Assembly (NCBI RefSeq): GCF_030209175.1
Contig: NZ_JARVSM010000008.1
Coordinates: 62,001-126,000 of the forward strand
Reading direction: 5' to 3'
Origin: Pseudomonas sp. efr-133-TYG-5
GTDB taxonomy: Bacteria; Pseudomonadota; Gammaproteobacteria; Pseudomonadales; Pseudomonadaceae
Length of the DNA stretch: 64,000 nt
Shown: in pieces, positions 33,975 through 43,390 of the stretch
Position numbering within the stretch: position 1 is the stretch's first letter
How the letters are laid out: each line of letters opens with the position of its first letter
Notes under the pieces: generated by a model
The model's database searches: none
The model's input: only the letters and a program-made list of their open reading frames with translations
Told to the model about the DNA's origin: nothing
Translations under genes and position numbers: made by a program

Positions 33975-34548
33975 TCACGCAGATTGATCGGACTTGTCTG
34001 AAGCTTAGTCGGTGGTTGGCGCTGGTGAAAAAATTGTGAAGGTCGAAGAGAGGCCTGCCATCTGAACAATTCTGCCCGCGCCAGGCTCAAGCGCCGGCCC
34101 GCCCCCGCGGGGCCGCCAAACCGTTGAAAACCTCAGGGAGCGCAGCCCAGTCCAAAACCGGCAACTTCCCTCGTCACAACACTCACAAGCGTTGCAAACG
34201 CCGGACTAGAGCCTTGGCCCGTTTGAGCGAAGCGCAGCCGGGGCATGACCGTGCACCATTGCTGTGCAATACTCGCCAGCCGCTTCGACAGTGGATTTTT
34301 CTGACATTGGCAGACAAAGTTTCTCCGTGAATGGCTAAATCCACCAGAGTTCTCTCTGAATCTTGGGTCTTATAGAGTGAATTGCCCTGTCGCAAGCTTT
34401 TTATACTGCACGCCCCGCTGATCCTGCAGGTCGCTCCTGCAAGACGCCTCTGCCCACGAAGCAGGCGCGGTCTGGCGAGGTGACGGCTTATCGGCCGGCG
34501 CCTCGACACTCGGTGGTCAAATCCAATAACAAGACGAGGTTGTCCCCC
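33975..34548. promoter_or_regulatory. intergenic region before the amino acid permease
   Basis: No gene is seen. TATACT at 34402-34407 is a plausible -10 box with TTGCCC at 34382, though the spacing is short. Downstream, GCAGG-TCGCT-CCTGC (34426-34440) and CTGC-CCACGAA-GCAG form two small hairpins in the presumed leader. Between 34020 and 34370 nothing is recognised. Confidence 0.4.
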
Positions 34549-35970
34549 ATGCCCGTAGGCAATCACCTGCCCCATGGCGAAACCGCTCAGGGCGGTCCGC
34601 TCAAACGCGAACTCGGCGAACGGCATATCCGCCTGATGGCACTCGGCGCCTGCATCGGCGTCGGCCTGTTCCTCGGCTCCGCCAAGGCCATCGAAATGGC
34701 CGGCCCGGCCATCATGCTGTCCTACATCATCGGCGGTCTGGCGATCCTGGTGATCATGCGCGCCCTCGGCGAAATGGCCGTGCACAACCCGGTGGCCGGC
34801 TCCTTCAGCCGCTACGCCCAGGACTACCTCGGCCCGTTGGCGGGGTTCCTCACCGGCTGGAACTACTGGTTCCTGTGGCTGGTGACGTGCGTGGCGGAAA
34901 TCACCGCCGTGGCGGTGTACATGGGCATCTGGTTCCCCGACGTCCCGCGCTGGATCTGGGCCCTGGCGGCACTGGTCAGCATGGGCTCGATCAATCTGAT
35001 CGCCGTGAAGGCCTTCGGTGAATTCGAATTCTGGTTCGCCCTGATCAAGATCGTCACGATCATCGCCATGGTGCTCGGCGGCGTCGGCATCATCGCGTTC
35101 GGCTTCGGCAACGATGGCGTGGCTCTGGGCATTTCCAACCTGTGGAGCCACGGCGGCTTCATGCCCAACGGCGTGCAGGGCGTGCTGATGTCGCTGCAGA
35201 TGGTCATGTTCGCCTACCTCGGCGTGGAAATGATCGGCCTCACCGCCGGTGAAGCGAAGAACCCGCAAAAGACCATTCCCAATGCGATCGGCTCGGTGTT
35301 CTGGCGGATCCTGCTGTTCTACGTCGGCGCGCTGTTCGTGATCCTGTCGATCTACCCGTGGAATGAAATCGGCACCCAGGGCAGTCCGTTCGTGATGACC
35401 TTCGAACGCCTGGGGATCAAGACGGCGGCCGGCATCATCAACTTCGTGGTGATCACGGCGGCGCTGTCGTCGTGCAACGGCGGCATCTTCAGCACCGGGC
35501 GCATGCTCTACAGCCTGGCGCAGAACGGTCAGGCTCCGGCCGGGTTCGCCAAGACCTCGAACAACGGCGTACCGCGTCGCGCCTTGCTGCTGTCGATTTT
35601 CGCCTTGCTGCTGGGCGTGCTGCTCAACTATCTGGTGCCGGAAAAAGTCTTTGTCTGGGTCACCGCGATTGCCACCTTCGGCGCGATCTGGACCTGGGTG
35701 ATGATCCTCCTGGCCCAGCTGAAATTCCGCCAAGGCCTGAGCGCCAGCGAACGGGCCGGGCTCAAATACAAGATGTGGCTGTACCCGGTCAGCTCCTACC
35801 TGGCGCTGACGTTCCTGGTGCTGGTGGTGGGCCTGATGGCGTACTTCCCGGACACCCGCGTGGCGTTGTATGTCGGCCCGGCGTTCCTGGTGCTGCTGAC
35901 GGTGCTGTTCTACGTGTTCAAGCTGCAACCGCGGGATGCGGCGCAGGGCGCGGTGCGTTCGGCGTCCTGA
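34549..35970 (+). CDS. amino acid permease (APC superfamily, ProY/HutT-like)
   Basis: The protein has 473 residues with 12 predicted membrane helices. The AAT-family hallmark is LKRELGERHIRLMALGACIG followed by VGLFLGSAKAIEMAGPAIML; FSRYAQDYLGPLAGFLTGWN, MFAYLGVEMIGLTAGEAKNP and SCNGGIFSTGRMLYSLAQNG are typical proton-coupled importers of the ProY/HutT/AroP group. The ATG at 34549 has GAGG about 9 nt upstream. The substrate cannot be fixed from sequence by eye; proline, histidine or a similar amino acid is likely. It is transcribed alone and ends in a terminator. Confidence 0.87.
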   Translation: MPVGNHLPHGETAQGGPLKRELGERHIRLMALGACIGVGLFLGSAKAIEMAGPAIMLSYIIGGLAILVIMRALGEMAVHNPVAGSFSRYAQDYLGPLAGFLTGWNYWFLWLVTCVAEITAVAVYMGIWFPDVPRWIWALAALVSMGSINLIAVKAFGEFEFWFALIKIVTIIAMVLGGVGIIAFGFGNDGVALGISNLWSHGGFMPNGVQGVLMSLQMVMFAYLGVEMIGLTAGEAKNPQKTIPNAIGSVFWRILLFYVGALFVILSIYPWNEIGTQGSPFVMTFERLGIKTAAGIINFVVITAALSSCNGGIFSTGRMLYSLAQNGQAPAGFAKTSNNGVPRRALLLSIFALLLGVLLNYLVPEKVFVWVTAIATFGAIWTWVMILLAQLKFRQGLSASERAGLKYKMWLYPVSSYLALTFLVLVVGLMAYFPDTRVALYVGPAFLVLLTVLFYVFKLQPRDAAQGAVRSAS

Positions 35971-35989
35971 CCCGGCATCCGCCCCTCAG

Positions 35990-36022
35990 AAAAGCCTCGG
36001 TCGATTGATCGGGGCTTTTTTT
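35990..36022 (+). terminator. rho-independent terminator after the permease
   Basis: AAAAGCCTCGGTCGA and the partner ATCGGGGCTTTT form a stem ending in TTTTTTT (36016-36022), 20 nt past the stop codon. Confidence 0.88.
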
Positions 36023-36141
36023 TACACGCGCGTCGACCACTAGTCCGAAAGGTGCAGCGGGCAACGACTTCTGGCGCCGGGTGAACTCCAATGCACAGGC
36101 ATCCCCCGAACTCCTCCACGGCAGTGATCAGAGGCGCAGAC

Positions 36142-37614
36142 ATGAGGGCCAGGGCGTTTCTCGAACGAGAGCTCAGTCAGCGTCAGGTCGTGCTGTTCTT
36201 TCTGCTCGCCGGCGGCTTGTTCATCCTGCCGCTGATCCTTGCCGACTTCCCCTACATCGACGACAACTGGCGCACGCTCGCCGCCGGCAATGCCTGGGCC
36301 GGGCAAGGCCGGTTGTTCGCCGACTGGCTGTATCAGGCGCTGACCTTCACTGGCGCTGCACCGAACATTTTTCCACTGCCGCTGTTGCTCGCTTGCGTAG
36401 CGATGTCGTTCGCTCTGACCCGGCTGACCTTTCACTACTTCCCCGAACCGAGCCTGGCCTGTTGCCTGGTGGTCCTGCCGCTCTGGTACAACCCGTTCCT
36501 GCTGCAGAACCTGTCCTACCAGTACGACGGTCCGGGCATGCTCCTGAGTCTGGTTGCGGTGGTTTACGCCATCACCTTCCAGGCCGCGTCCCGGGTCCGC
36601 CAATGGCTGGTACCGGCGCTGTTGCTGGCATTGGCGATCGGGCTGTACCAGATCAGCGTCAATGTGTTTCTCGGCTTGTGTTGCGTCGAGCTGGTCAGGG
36701 CCGTCGAGCAGCGACGGCCGGCGGCAGAGCTGGGCAACCTGCTCGCCGGCAAACTGGCGCAACTGGGCCTCGGCGTCCTGATCTACAGCGTCACGGCGTA
36801 CCCGTTCATGACGGTCACGGCGCGCGGCGATCTGCTCGATTGGAGCCGCCAGCCGCTGCTGCAGATCGGCAGCAATCTGAGCCGGACAGGGGCCAACGTG
36901 GCGTTGCTGTGGCATGGCGGATACGCCTGGCTACTCGTGGCGCTGGGGCTGTGTGCCGCCTGGGCTATCGCGCGCTGCGGCCGCTGGCCGTGGCAACTGG
37001 TCTGTCTGGCGGCGCTGGCCGTGACCGCGCTGCTGGTGCCGGGCATCACCCTGGTGTTTCGCGACTTCAACGACGGCGCACGGACGTTGATGGGCTACGG
37101 CGTATGGCTGCTGTTGCTGTGCTATCTGGCGTATCGGGCGCTGGCGTCGGTGCACCGCCGGTTGCCGCTGCTGCTGATCGTGCCGCTGCTGGCGACGCTG
37201 TCGTTGGCGTTTGCCTACGGGCGGGTGCTGACGCTGCAGAAAACCTTTGCATCGGCAATCGTGTTCAGCCTGGGCCACGACATTGCCGCCCATCGCGAAC
37301 TGTACGCGGCGAAACGCATTTACCTGTCGGTGACCTACTCCGATCGCTGGCTGCTGGGCGCGAGCGGTTCGTTCGAACAGTTGCCGGTGTTGCATTACCT
37401 GCTCAATGTCGACTACGCCGTGCTCGCCGAAAACCTGCCCGGTGTGGGCATCGGCAACGTGGTTGCCGAACGTGAGCGGCGCAACGCCACCCGCGTCGGC
37501 TATCGCGGCTATCCCGCGCTGCTGGAGACCCGCTTCTATCGGATTTACCTGCTCGGCGACTACGGCTTCATCGTGCTCAAGGAGCCCGCGCCGATCGACC
37601 ACCTGCGCTGGTGA
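36142..37614 (+). CDS. GtrII-like membrane glucosyltransferase
   Basis: The protein has 490 residues, rich in membrane helices, with the conserved acidic loop after the first helix (LADFPYIDDNWRTLAAGNAW). LLQNLSYQYDGPGMLLSLV and IGLYQISVNVFLGLCCVE match the glucosyl transferase GtrII family. Such proteins add glucose from an undecaprenyl carrier to O-antigen or other surface glycans on the periplasmic side. The ATG at 36142 has AGAGG 8 nt upstream; an ATG at 36091 has no such support. It is followed by a GtrA-type flippase gene and a GT39 gene. The GtrB partner that loads the lipid carrier is not present here. Confidence 0.82.
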   Translation: MRARAFLERELSQRQVVLFFLLAGGLFILPLILADFPYIDDNWRTLAAGNAWAGQGRLFADWLYQALTFTGAAPNIFPLPLLLACVAMSFALTRLTFHYFPEPSLACCLVVLPLWYNPFLLQNLSYQYDGPGMLLSLVAVVYAITFQAASRVRQWLVPALLLALAIGLYQISVNVFLGLCCVELVRAVEQRRPAAELGNLLAGKLAQLGLGVLIYSVTAYPFMTVTARGDLLDWSRQPLLQIGSNLSRTGANVALLWHGGYAWLLVALGLCAAWAIARCGRWPWQLVCLAALAVTALLVPGITLVFRDFNDGARTLMGYGVWLLLLCYLAYRALASVHRRLPLLLIVPLLATLSLAFAYGRVLTLQKTFASAIVFSLGHDIAAHRELYAAKRIYLSVTYSDRWLLGASGSFEQLPVLHYLLNVDYAVLAENLPGVGIGNVVAERERRNATRVGYRGYPALLETRFYRIYLLGDYGFIVLKEPAPIDHLRW

Positions 37615-37728
37615 GGCCTGACCGTTGGTCCGGATCTGCCGTAGACCTGTAATTTCTGACAGTAGACCGTTGCCCGCGCCTGACATAGCTTGGAAACCTC
37701 CCCTACCGGGCACTGGCCAGGCTGCGCG

Positions 37729-38091
37729 ATGAAGCGATTTTCCGCATTGCTGATCATCGGACTCGCCGATGGATTGATCCATTGGCAGGTGTTTTTCGTC
37801 CTGTGCACGGCCCTCGGGTTGACGCAGGCGACGAGCAATTTTTTCGCCTATTGCGTGGCGGCCGGGTTTTCGCTGTATGTGAATACGCTGTACAAATTCG
37901 AGGCGGCGAACTCGGTGTTCGCGTACCTGCTGTTCAGCGTGTCGATGGGCGGATTGAGTTACGCCATCGGCGCGCTCGCCGACGCGCGTGATTGGCAGGG
38001 GCTGCTGACGGTCGCGCTGTTCACCCTGTTGAATCTGGCGCTGGGCTACGGCTTTTTTCGCTGCGTGGTCTGCCGCGGGGAGCGGCAATGA
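37729..38091 (+). CDS. GtrA family membrane protein
   Basis: The protein has 120 residues with four membrane helices (LLIIGLADGLIHWQVFFVL, FFAYCVAAGFSLYVNTLYKF, VFAYLLFSVSMGGLSYAIGA, LFTLLNLALGYGFFRCVV). The NFFAYCVAAGFSLYVNTLYKFE segment is the core GtrA pattern. GtrA proteins are thought to flip undecaprenyl-linked sugars across the inner membrane. Its stop overlaps the start of the next gene by ATGA, so it is coupled to the GT39 gene. Confidence 0.84.
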   Translation: MKRFSALLIIGLADGLIHWQVFFVLCTALGLTQATSNFFAYCVAAGFSLYVNTLYKFEAANSVFAYLLFSVSMGGLSYAIGALADARDWQGLLTVALFTLLNLALGYGFFRCVVCRGERQ

Positions 38092-39740
38092 AAGCGTTGC
38101 CGGCGGCCGCGGCGGGCAACGTTGCACCCGGCGCAGTGCTGATCGAGCGGCTCGCGCTGATGGGGCTTGTGCTGCTGGCGCTGGGCGTGCGCTGCTACTC
38201 GATCAGTGTGCCAGCGATCTGGTATGACGAGGCTTACAGCCTGCTGCTGGCGCGGGAAACACCCGCGCGGATCTGGGCGTTGACCGCGCTGGATGTGCAT
38301 CCGCCGCTGTATTACGTGCTGCTGCATTACTGGGGCATGGCCTGGGGCGATTCCGCCGGGGCGGCACGGGGCTTGAGCGTGTTGGCGGACGTTGGCAGCG
38401 TGTTGCTCGGCATCAGGCTGATGCGTCTGGTGGCCACGCGGCGGGCGACCTGGATGGCGGCACTGTTGCTGGCGCTGCTGCCCGTTTCGGTGCGCTACAG
38501 CCAGGAAGTGCGGATGTACACCCTGCTCGGATTCTGGCTGATGGCCGCGACCGTGGCGCTGGTCTGCTGGGCGCGCACACCCGGGCAAAAACGCTGGCCG
38601 TGCCTGTACGTGTTGCTGATGAGCGCGGCGTTTTACACGCATTATTTCGCCGCTGGCTGCGTGCTGGTGCATTGGCTGTTCTGGTGGCGGGCGCGAGCGG
38701 ATCACGCCGCGAGCCTTTCACTCTGCGCATGGTGCCTGGCCAACGCGGCGATTGTGCTGTTGTTTGTGCCGTGGCTGCCGAATCTGCTTGAACAGTTGTC
38801 CGCCGGTGTCGCGGCGTGGATCGAGCCTGTGACCGTGCAGGCCGCGCTGGGGCTGCCCTGGCAATTCATGTTGATGGAGCCGCGTGTGGCACCCGCGTCG
38901 TGGTGGCGGCTGGCGCCTTTGCTGCTGGTCGTGCTCTGCGCAGCGCTGATCGTGGCGCAGGGCACCGGCGAACGGCGCTACCGGCCGCTGCTGCTCGGCT
39001 ATTTTTTTGTTCCGACGATCTCGCTGTTTGCCCTGGCGCTGTTCATGCCGCTGTTTCTCGCGCGCTACCTGGTGTTCGCGGCCCCCGGCGTTCCCCTGCT
39101 TATCGCCGTGGCACTGGACTCGTTGGCACGCCGATACCCGCGCCCGGCCATGGCGCTGTTCGTGCTGGTGGTCGCCGGACAGTGCTACGGCCTGGCGATG
39201 GTCTATCGCCAGGCCGATGGCATGAATGGCACCGAGATGCGCCGGGACTTCCGGTTGGATGGGCTGGCCAGCCAGATCGAACGCGAGGCCCAGCCCGGCG
39301 ATGACATCGTCCTCGACTCGCTGATTTCGTACTTGCCGTTTCTCTACTACAACACCAGCGCCATTGAGCCGCGGTTTCATGTGCGCACGGCGTTCCCGGC
39401 GTTCCTCGCCTCATCGGTTCGCGGTGGCTACGCGCTGATCCCGCCCGCCAGGCGCTGGATCTATTTCCATGACCCGGCGCTGGTGCAATGCCGCCGGCAC
39501 CGAGTCTGGTGGATACCGCTGGAATCGCCCGATCACTTCCGCACCCTGTTCAGCGGCGATTGGCAAACGCGGCAGACGCTGTGGAGCGGTTCGGCGGCGG
39601 CCTACCTGTTCAGCGTCGACACTGCGTCAGCCGCGATCACGGTCGACGCGGCGCGAGGCCTCACGCCGCCGCCACCTCCTGCGGCTCGAAACTGTCAGCC
39701 CGGGCCATCTGCCACATCCGCGAGTAGAACTCGCCATTGA
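38088..39740 (+). CDS. glycosyltransferase family 39 (ArnT/PMT-like) membrane protein
   Basis: The protein has 550 residues. WYDEAYSLLLARE in the first periplasmic loop carries the catalytic Asp-Glu of GT39; DVHPPLYYVLLHYWGMAWGD and RYSQEVRMYTLLGFW are also typical. About 10-11 membrane helices and a C-terminal periplasmic domain follow. It should transfer a sugar from a lipid carrier to a surface glycan, lipid A or protein. The start overlaps gtrA by ATGA. The last ~27 residues (GLTPPPPPAARNCQP onward) are coded antisense to the end of the convergent glutamate-synthase-like gene and look unlike a natural GT39 end, so the original stop may have been lost. Confidence 0.84.
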   Translation: MKALPAAAAGNVAPGAVLIERLALMGLVLLALGVRCYSISVPAIWYDEAYSLLLARETPARIWALTALDVHPPLYYVLLHYWGMAWGDSAGAARGLSVLADVGSVLLGIRLMRLVATRRATWMAALLLALLPVSVRYSQEVRMYTLLGFWLMAATVALVCWARTPGQKRWPCLYVLLMSAAFYTHYFAAGCVLVHWLFWWRARADHAASLSLCAWCLANAAIVLLFVPWLPNLLEQLSAGVAAWIEPVTVQAALGLPWQFMLMEPRVAPASWWRLAPLLLVVLCAALIVAQGTGERRYRPLLLGYFFVPTISLFALALFMPLFLARYLVFAAPGVPLLIAVALDSLARRYPRPAMALFVLVVAGQCYGLAMVYRQADGMNGTEMRRDFRLDGLASQIEREAQPGDDIVLDSLISYLPFLYYNTSAIEPRFHVRTAFPAFLASSVRGGYALIPPARRWIYFHDPALVQCRRHRVWWIPLESPDHFRTLFSGDWQTRQTLWSGSAAAYLFSVDTASAAITVDAARGLTPPPPPAARNCQPGPSATSASRTRH

Positions 39741-41280
39741 CCTCGCCCGTGAGCAACTCACCTGGTTTGAGGAACACATGCAGCTGCGAGAACAGTTTGA
39801 TCTCGGTCGCCGACATGCGTCGCACCAGATGCTTGGCCGAGAGCTGCGAGGGGTGTTCGAGGCCGGCGGCCGCGAGCATTTCCGCCAACGCCTTGAGGGT
39901 ATTGCGATGGAAGTTGTAAACGCGCTGGGCCTTGTCCGGGACGACGAGGGCGCGTTGGCGCAGGGCGTCCTGGGTGGCGACACCGGTCGGGCATTTGTTG
40001 GTGTGGCAGCTTTGCGACTGGATGCAGCCGATGGCAAACATGAAGCCGCGCGCCGAGTTGGCCCAGTCGGCGCCGATGGCCAGCACGCTGGCGATGTCGA
40101 AGGCGCTGACGATCTTGCCGCTGGCGCCGAGCTTGATCTTGTCGCGCAGGTTCAGCCCGACCAGGGTGTTGTGCACGAACAGCAGGCCTTCGCGCATCGG
40201 CACGCCAATGTGGTCGGTGAACTCCACCGGGGCGGCGCCGGTGCCGCCCTCCTTGCCGTCGACGACGATGAAGTCCGGAAGAATCCCGGTCTCCAGCATG
40301 GCCTTGGCGATACCCATGAACTCCCACGGGTGGCCGAGGCAGAACTTGAAACCCACCGGTTTGCCGCCGGACAGCTCACGCAGTTGCTGGATGAACTGCA
40401 TCATTTCGATCGGCGTGGAAAACGCGCTGTGACGCGACGGCGAGATACAGTCCTCGCCCATCAGGATGCCGCGCGTATCAGCGATTTCCCGGGTGACCTT
40501 GTGCTTGGGCAGGATCCCGCCGTGGCCGGGTTTGGCGCCCTGGCTCATCTTGATTTCGATCATCCGCACCTGCGGGTTCTGCGCCTGGGCGGCGAAACGC
40601 TCGGGGTCGAACCGACCGTCACTGGTACGGCAGCCGAAGTAGCCGCTGCCCAATTCCCAGGTCAGGTCCCCGCCGTGTTCGCGGTGATACGGGCTGATGC
40701 TGCCTTCGCCGGTGTCGTGGGCGAAGTTGCCGAGCTTGGCGCCCTGGTTCAGCGCACGAATGGCGTTGGCGCTGAGCGAGCCGAAGCTCATGGCGGAAAT
40801 GTTGAACACCGAGGCCGAGTACGGCTGCGTGCACTGCGGGCCGCCGACGGTGACGCGGAAACTGCTCGGGTCGCTCAGCGGCGCCGGGCGCATCGAGTGG
40901 CCGATGAATTCGAAGCCGGACTGGTACACGTCAATCAGTGTCCCGAACGGTTTGTCGGCGGTTTCATTCTTCGCTCGAGAGTACACCAGCGAACGCTGGG
41001 CGCGGGAGAAGGGCAGGGCGTCGCTGTCGGACTCCAGCAAATACTGGCGGATCTCCGGGCGGATGCCTTCGACCAGGTAGCGGATGTTGCCCAGGATCGG
41101 GTAGTTGCGGCGCACCGCGTGCGGGCTCTGCAGCAGGTCGAACAGGCCGATCAGGCTGAGCACGCCGGTGACGGCGGTGATCGGCCACAGCCAGTCGTGG
41201 GCGAGAAAGGGCAGGCTGGCGAGGGTGAAAACCACGCAGACGGCAAAGAAGGCGTAGCGGCTCAGGAGTGACAGGCTCAT
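39661..41280 (-). CDS. FMN-binding glutamate synthase family protein
   Basis: The protein has 539 residues. Two N-terminal membrane segments (LSRYAFFAVCVVFTLASLPF; LWPITAVTGVLSLIGLFDLL) precede a glutamate synthase central/FMN TIM barrel: NISAMSFGSLSANAIRALNQ, GGDLTWELGSGYFGCR, MIEIKMSQGAKPGHGG and VDGKEGGTGAAP. A Cys cluster for a 3Fe-4S centre is present (GCIQSQSCHTNKCPTG, near residues 420-435). There is no glutaminase domain, so it is not a full GltB; the natural reaction is not established. The ATG at 41280 is chosen because an in-frame start upstream lies inside a REP element. Its 3' end overlaps the convergent GT39 gene by 80 bp. Confidence 0.88.
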   Translation of the reverse strand: MSLSLLSRYAFFAVCVVFTLASLPFLAHDWLWPITAVTGVLSLIGLFDLLQSPHAVRRNYPILGNIRYLVEGIRPEIRQYLLESDSDALPFSRAQRSLVYSRAKNETADKPFGTLIDVYQSGFEFIGHSMRPAPLSDPSSFRVTVGGPQCTQPYSASVFNISAMSFGSLSANAIRALNQGAKLGNFAHDTGEGSISPYHREHGGDLTWELGSGYFGCRTSDGRFDPERFAAQAQNPQVRMIEIKMSQGAKPGHGGILPKHKVTREIADTRGILMGEDCISPSRHSAFSTPIEMMQFIQQLRELSGGKPVGFKFCLGHPWEFMGIAKAMLETGILPDFIVVDGKEGGTGAAPVEFTDHIGVPMREGLLFVHNTLVGLNLRDKIKLGASGKIVSAFDIASVLAIGADWANSARGFMFAIGCIQSQSCHTNKCPTGVATQDALRQRALVVPDKAQRVYNFHRNTLKALAEMLAAAGLEHPSQLSAKHLVRRMSATEIKLFSQLHVFLKPGELLTGEVNGEFYSRMWQMARADSFEPQEVAAA

Positions 41281-41327
41281 ACGGTTTCCTTGGTTCGGAC
41301 TTGAATTGTTCAGCGCCGCAGATCCCT

Positions 41328-41415
41328 GTGGGAGCGAGCTTGCTCGCGATAGCGGTGGGCCAGTCAACGCATATGTCGGTCATGACGGCCTTTCGCGAGC
41401 AAGCTCGCTCCCACA
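41328..41415. repeat. REPIN, GCGAGCTTGCTCGC type
   Basis: GTGGGAGCGAGCTTGCTCGC (41328) and GCGAGCAAGCTCGCTCCCAC (to 41414) are exact inverses flanking about 50 bp. It lies between the LuxR gene and the glutamate-synthase-like gene, both minus. Confidence 0.9.
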
Positions 41416-41435
41416 GAAAAGCTCACAGCGCTGTA

Positions 41436-42236
41436 TCAGGCGTTCTGGGCCTGCAGGAAAATCGAAAACAGCTCGGACTGGGACTTGATCCCCAGCTTGC
41501 TGTACATGTGTTTCTTATGGACTTTCACGGTTTCCACGGAGATTTCCAGCTTACGAGCGATTTCTTTACTGGAGCAACCGCTGAGCATCAGGCGCCCGAC
41601 ATCCAGTTCGCGGGCGGTCAGTTGCGCGCCCTTGAGCTGCTGCACCGACGCTTCCAGTTGCACCCGCCAGTCGGTGGGCGCGGGGGCGGTGGCCAGCGCC
41701 ACGGTTTCGTTGATTTCATAGGGCAGGCGCTGCCGCAACAGGCCCAGCACCCAGGGCTGGATCAATGACAGCAAAGCAATCTGCTCGCCAGTGAAACGTT
41801 TTTCACTGCCCAGTGACAGGCACAGCGTGCGCTCGCCTTCGAGCTGGCAATTGAACTGGATTTCATCGGCGACCACATTCAGACGAAAGTAGCGCTGGTA
41901 GTACTCGGTCAGCTCGAAATGCTCCGGGGCCACTTCCGAGAGGCGATACAGGCCGGTGCGCGATTGCTCGCGGCAGGCGATGTAGAACGGGTCGAGCAGG
42001 TACAGGCCGCGCAGGTAATCCTGGAACAGCTGATCCGGCGCGCCGTCCGCGCCGGGGCATTCGGCGAACACCTGCGGGTGGCGGTCGGCGCTGAACAGCA
42101 GCGCGACCCAGCTATCGAAACTCACGTACTGATCGAGCAGGCGCACCAGTTGCGCCCAGAAATTCGGCTTGTCGAGGGCGTCGATCAGTTGCCCGACGGC
42201 CCGGTGCCAGGTGATGTCGTCAAACGAAACGCGCAT
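41436..42236 (-). CDS. LuxR family transcriptional regulator
   Basis: The protein has 266 residues. The C-terminal LuxR helix-turn-helix is clear: LTARELDVGRLMLSGCSSKE, then IARKLEISVETVKVHKKHMY and SKLGIKSQSELF (about residues 205-262). The N-terminal part (FWAQLVRLLDQYVSFDSWVA and following) is GAF-like and not an acyl-homoserine-lactone domain by eye. It is divergent from the nitrilase-family gene at 42362 with a 125-bp shared gap, suggesting it controls the nitrilase and downstream permease. The effector is unknown. The gap contains GGGTTACCCCGG, a possible site. Confidence 0.88.
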   Translation of the reverse strand: MRVSFDDITWHRAVGQLIDALDKPNFWAQLVRLLDQYVSFDSWVALLFSADRHPQVFAECPGADGAPDQLFQDYLRGLYLLDPFYIACREQSRTGLYRLSEVAPEHFELTEYYQRYFRLNVVADEIQFNCQLEGERTLCLSLGSEKRFTGEQIALLSLIQPWVLGLLRQRLPYEINETVALATAPAPTDWRVQLEASVQQLKGAQLTARELDVGRLMLSGCSSKEIARKLEISVETVKVHKKHMYSKLGIKSQSELFSIFLQAQNA

Positions 42237-42361
42237 GGTGCTACCCCTATCGGGTTACCCCGGCCGCGTAATTCCCTGGCCGGTCGGATGCCAAGCATAC
42301 TGGCCCACAGACAGCCACCGGGCAATCTTTCCGCGTCCGGCGCTCATCACAAGGAATGCCC

Positions 42362-43183
42362 ATGAAAGTCGAACTCGCCCAACTGGCGGGCCGTGACCAT
42401 GCCACGGCCTATAACCTGGAACGCGCCCTCGCGGCGATTGCCGCCTGCGCGCCCGACACGCACTTGATCGTGTTTCCGGAGACCCACCTGATGGGCTTCC
42501 CCACCGCCGCGACGGTGGCGCAGGTCGCCGAGCCGCTGGACGGCCCGAGCGTGCGCGCGGTGCAGGCCGCCGCCCGCGAGCGCAACATCGCCGTGGTGAT
42601 CGGCATGGCCGAGAACGACAACGGCCGCTTCTACAACACCACGCTGTTGATCACCCCCGAGGGCATCGCCCTGAAATACCGCAAGACCCACCTCTGGGCT
42701 TCGGATCGCGGTGTGTTCGAGGCCGGTGACCGTTACGCCACCTGCCTGTGGAACGGCGTGCGCGTCGGTCTGCTGATCTGCTACGACATCGAGTTCCCGG
42801 AAAGCGCCCGTGCCCTGGCGCAACTGGGCGCCGAGCTGCTGATCGTGACCAACGGCAACATGGACCCGTACGGCCCGACCCACCGCACCGCAATCATGGC
42901 CCGCGCCCAGGAAAACCAGGCGTTTGCGCTGATGGTCAACCGTGTGGAAGCGGGGGATGACGGCTTGATGTTCGCCGGCGGCAGTGCCCTGGTCGATCCG
43001 CTGGGCACGCTGTTGTTCGAGGCCGGGCGCGCAGAAGCGACGTTCAGCGTCGAGCTGGATTTCAGTCAGTTGCAGATTGCGCGCAAGGATTATCGCTATC
43101 TGGATGATCAGCGGTTGAAGCTGCCGGGGGAGGTGGTGGAGCACGCGTGCGGATTGCGTGAGTTGCTGATTCCTGCGCGCTGA
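42362..43183 (+). CDS. carbon-nitrogen hydrolase (nitrilase superfamily)
   Basis: The protein has 273 residues. The Glu-Lys-Cys triad is visible: FPETHLMG (Glu40), KYRKTHLW (Lys108) and LLICYDIEFPE (Cys140). The overall pattern fits an aliphatic amidase or omega-amidase-type member rather than a true nitrilase. The ATG at 42362 is preferred over 42356 because AAGGA lies 6 nt upstream of it but abuts the other. An APC permease follows on the same strand after a REPIN, and a LuxR regulator is divergent, suggesting uptake and hydrolysis of an amide or amino acid derivative. Confidence 0.88.
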   Translation: MKVELAQLAGRDHATAYNLERALAAIAACAPDTHLIVFPETHLMGFPTAATVAQVAEPLDGPSVRAVQAAARERNIAVVIGMAENDNGRFYNTTLLITPEGIALKYRKTHLWASDRGVFEAGDRYATCLWNGVRVGLLICYDIEFPESARALAQLGAELLIVTNGNMDPYGPTHRTAIMARAQENQAFALMVNRVEAGDDGLMFAGGSALVDPLGTLLFEAGRAEATFSVELDFSQLQIARKDYRYLDDQRLKLPGEVVEHACGLRELLIPAR

Positions 43184-43213
43184 TCCGGGTTCTGTGTCGG
43201 TCGGGCTGACGCC

Positions 43214-43277
43214 TTCGCGAGCAAGCTCGCTCCCACAGGGGAGCGGGGTCACTGTGGGAGCGAGCTTGCTCGCGAAG
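43214..43277. repeat. compact REP doublet
   Basis: TTCGCGAGCAAGCTCGCTCC and its inverse GAGCGAGCTTGCTCGCGAA are separated by only about 15 bp, closer than the other doublets here, and in the opposite (tail-to-tail) order. It lies between the nitrilase-family and APC permease genes. Confidence 0.88.
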
Positions 43278-43390
43278 AGGCCAGTCCAGACAACACACCT
43301 GCTGGATCGAAAAAAAAACAAAGCCACACCCGAAACCTTCGCCGAACTCGGCTCTGCCATAAATCCAATAACATTCGGAGTAAGTCGCCC

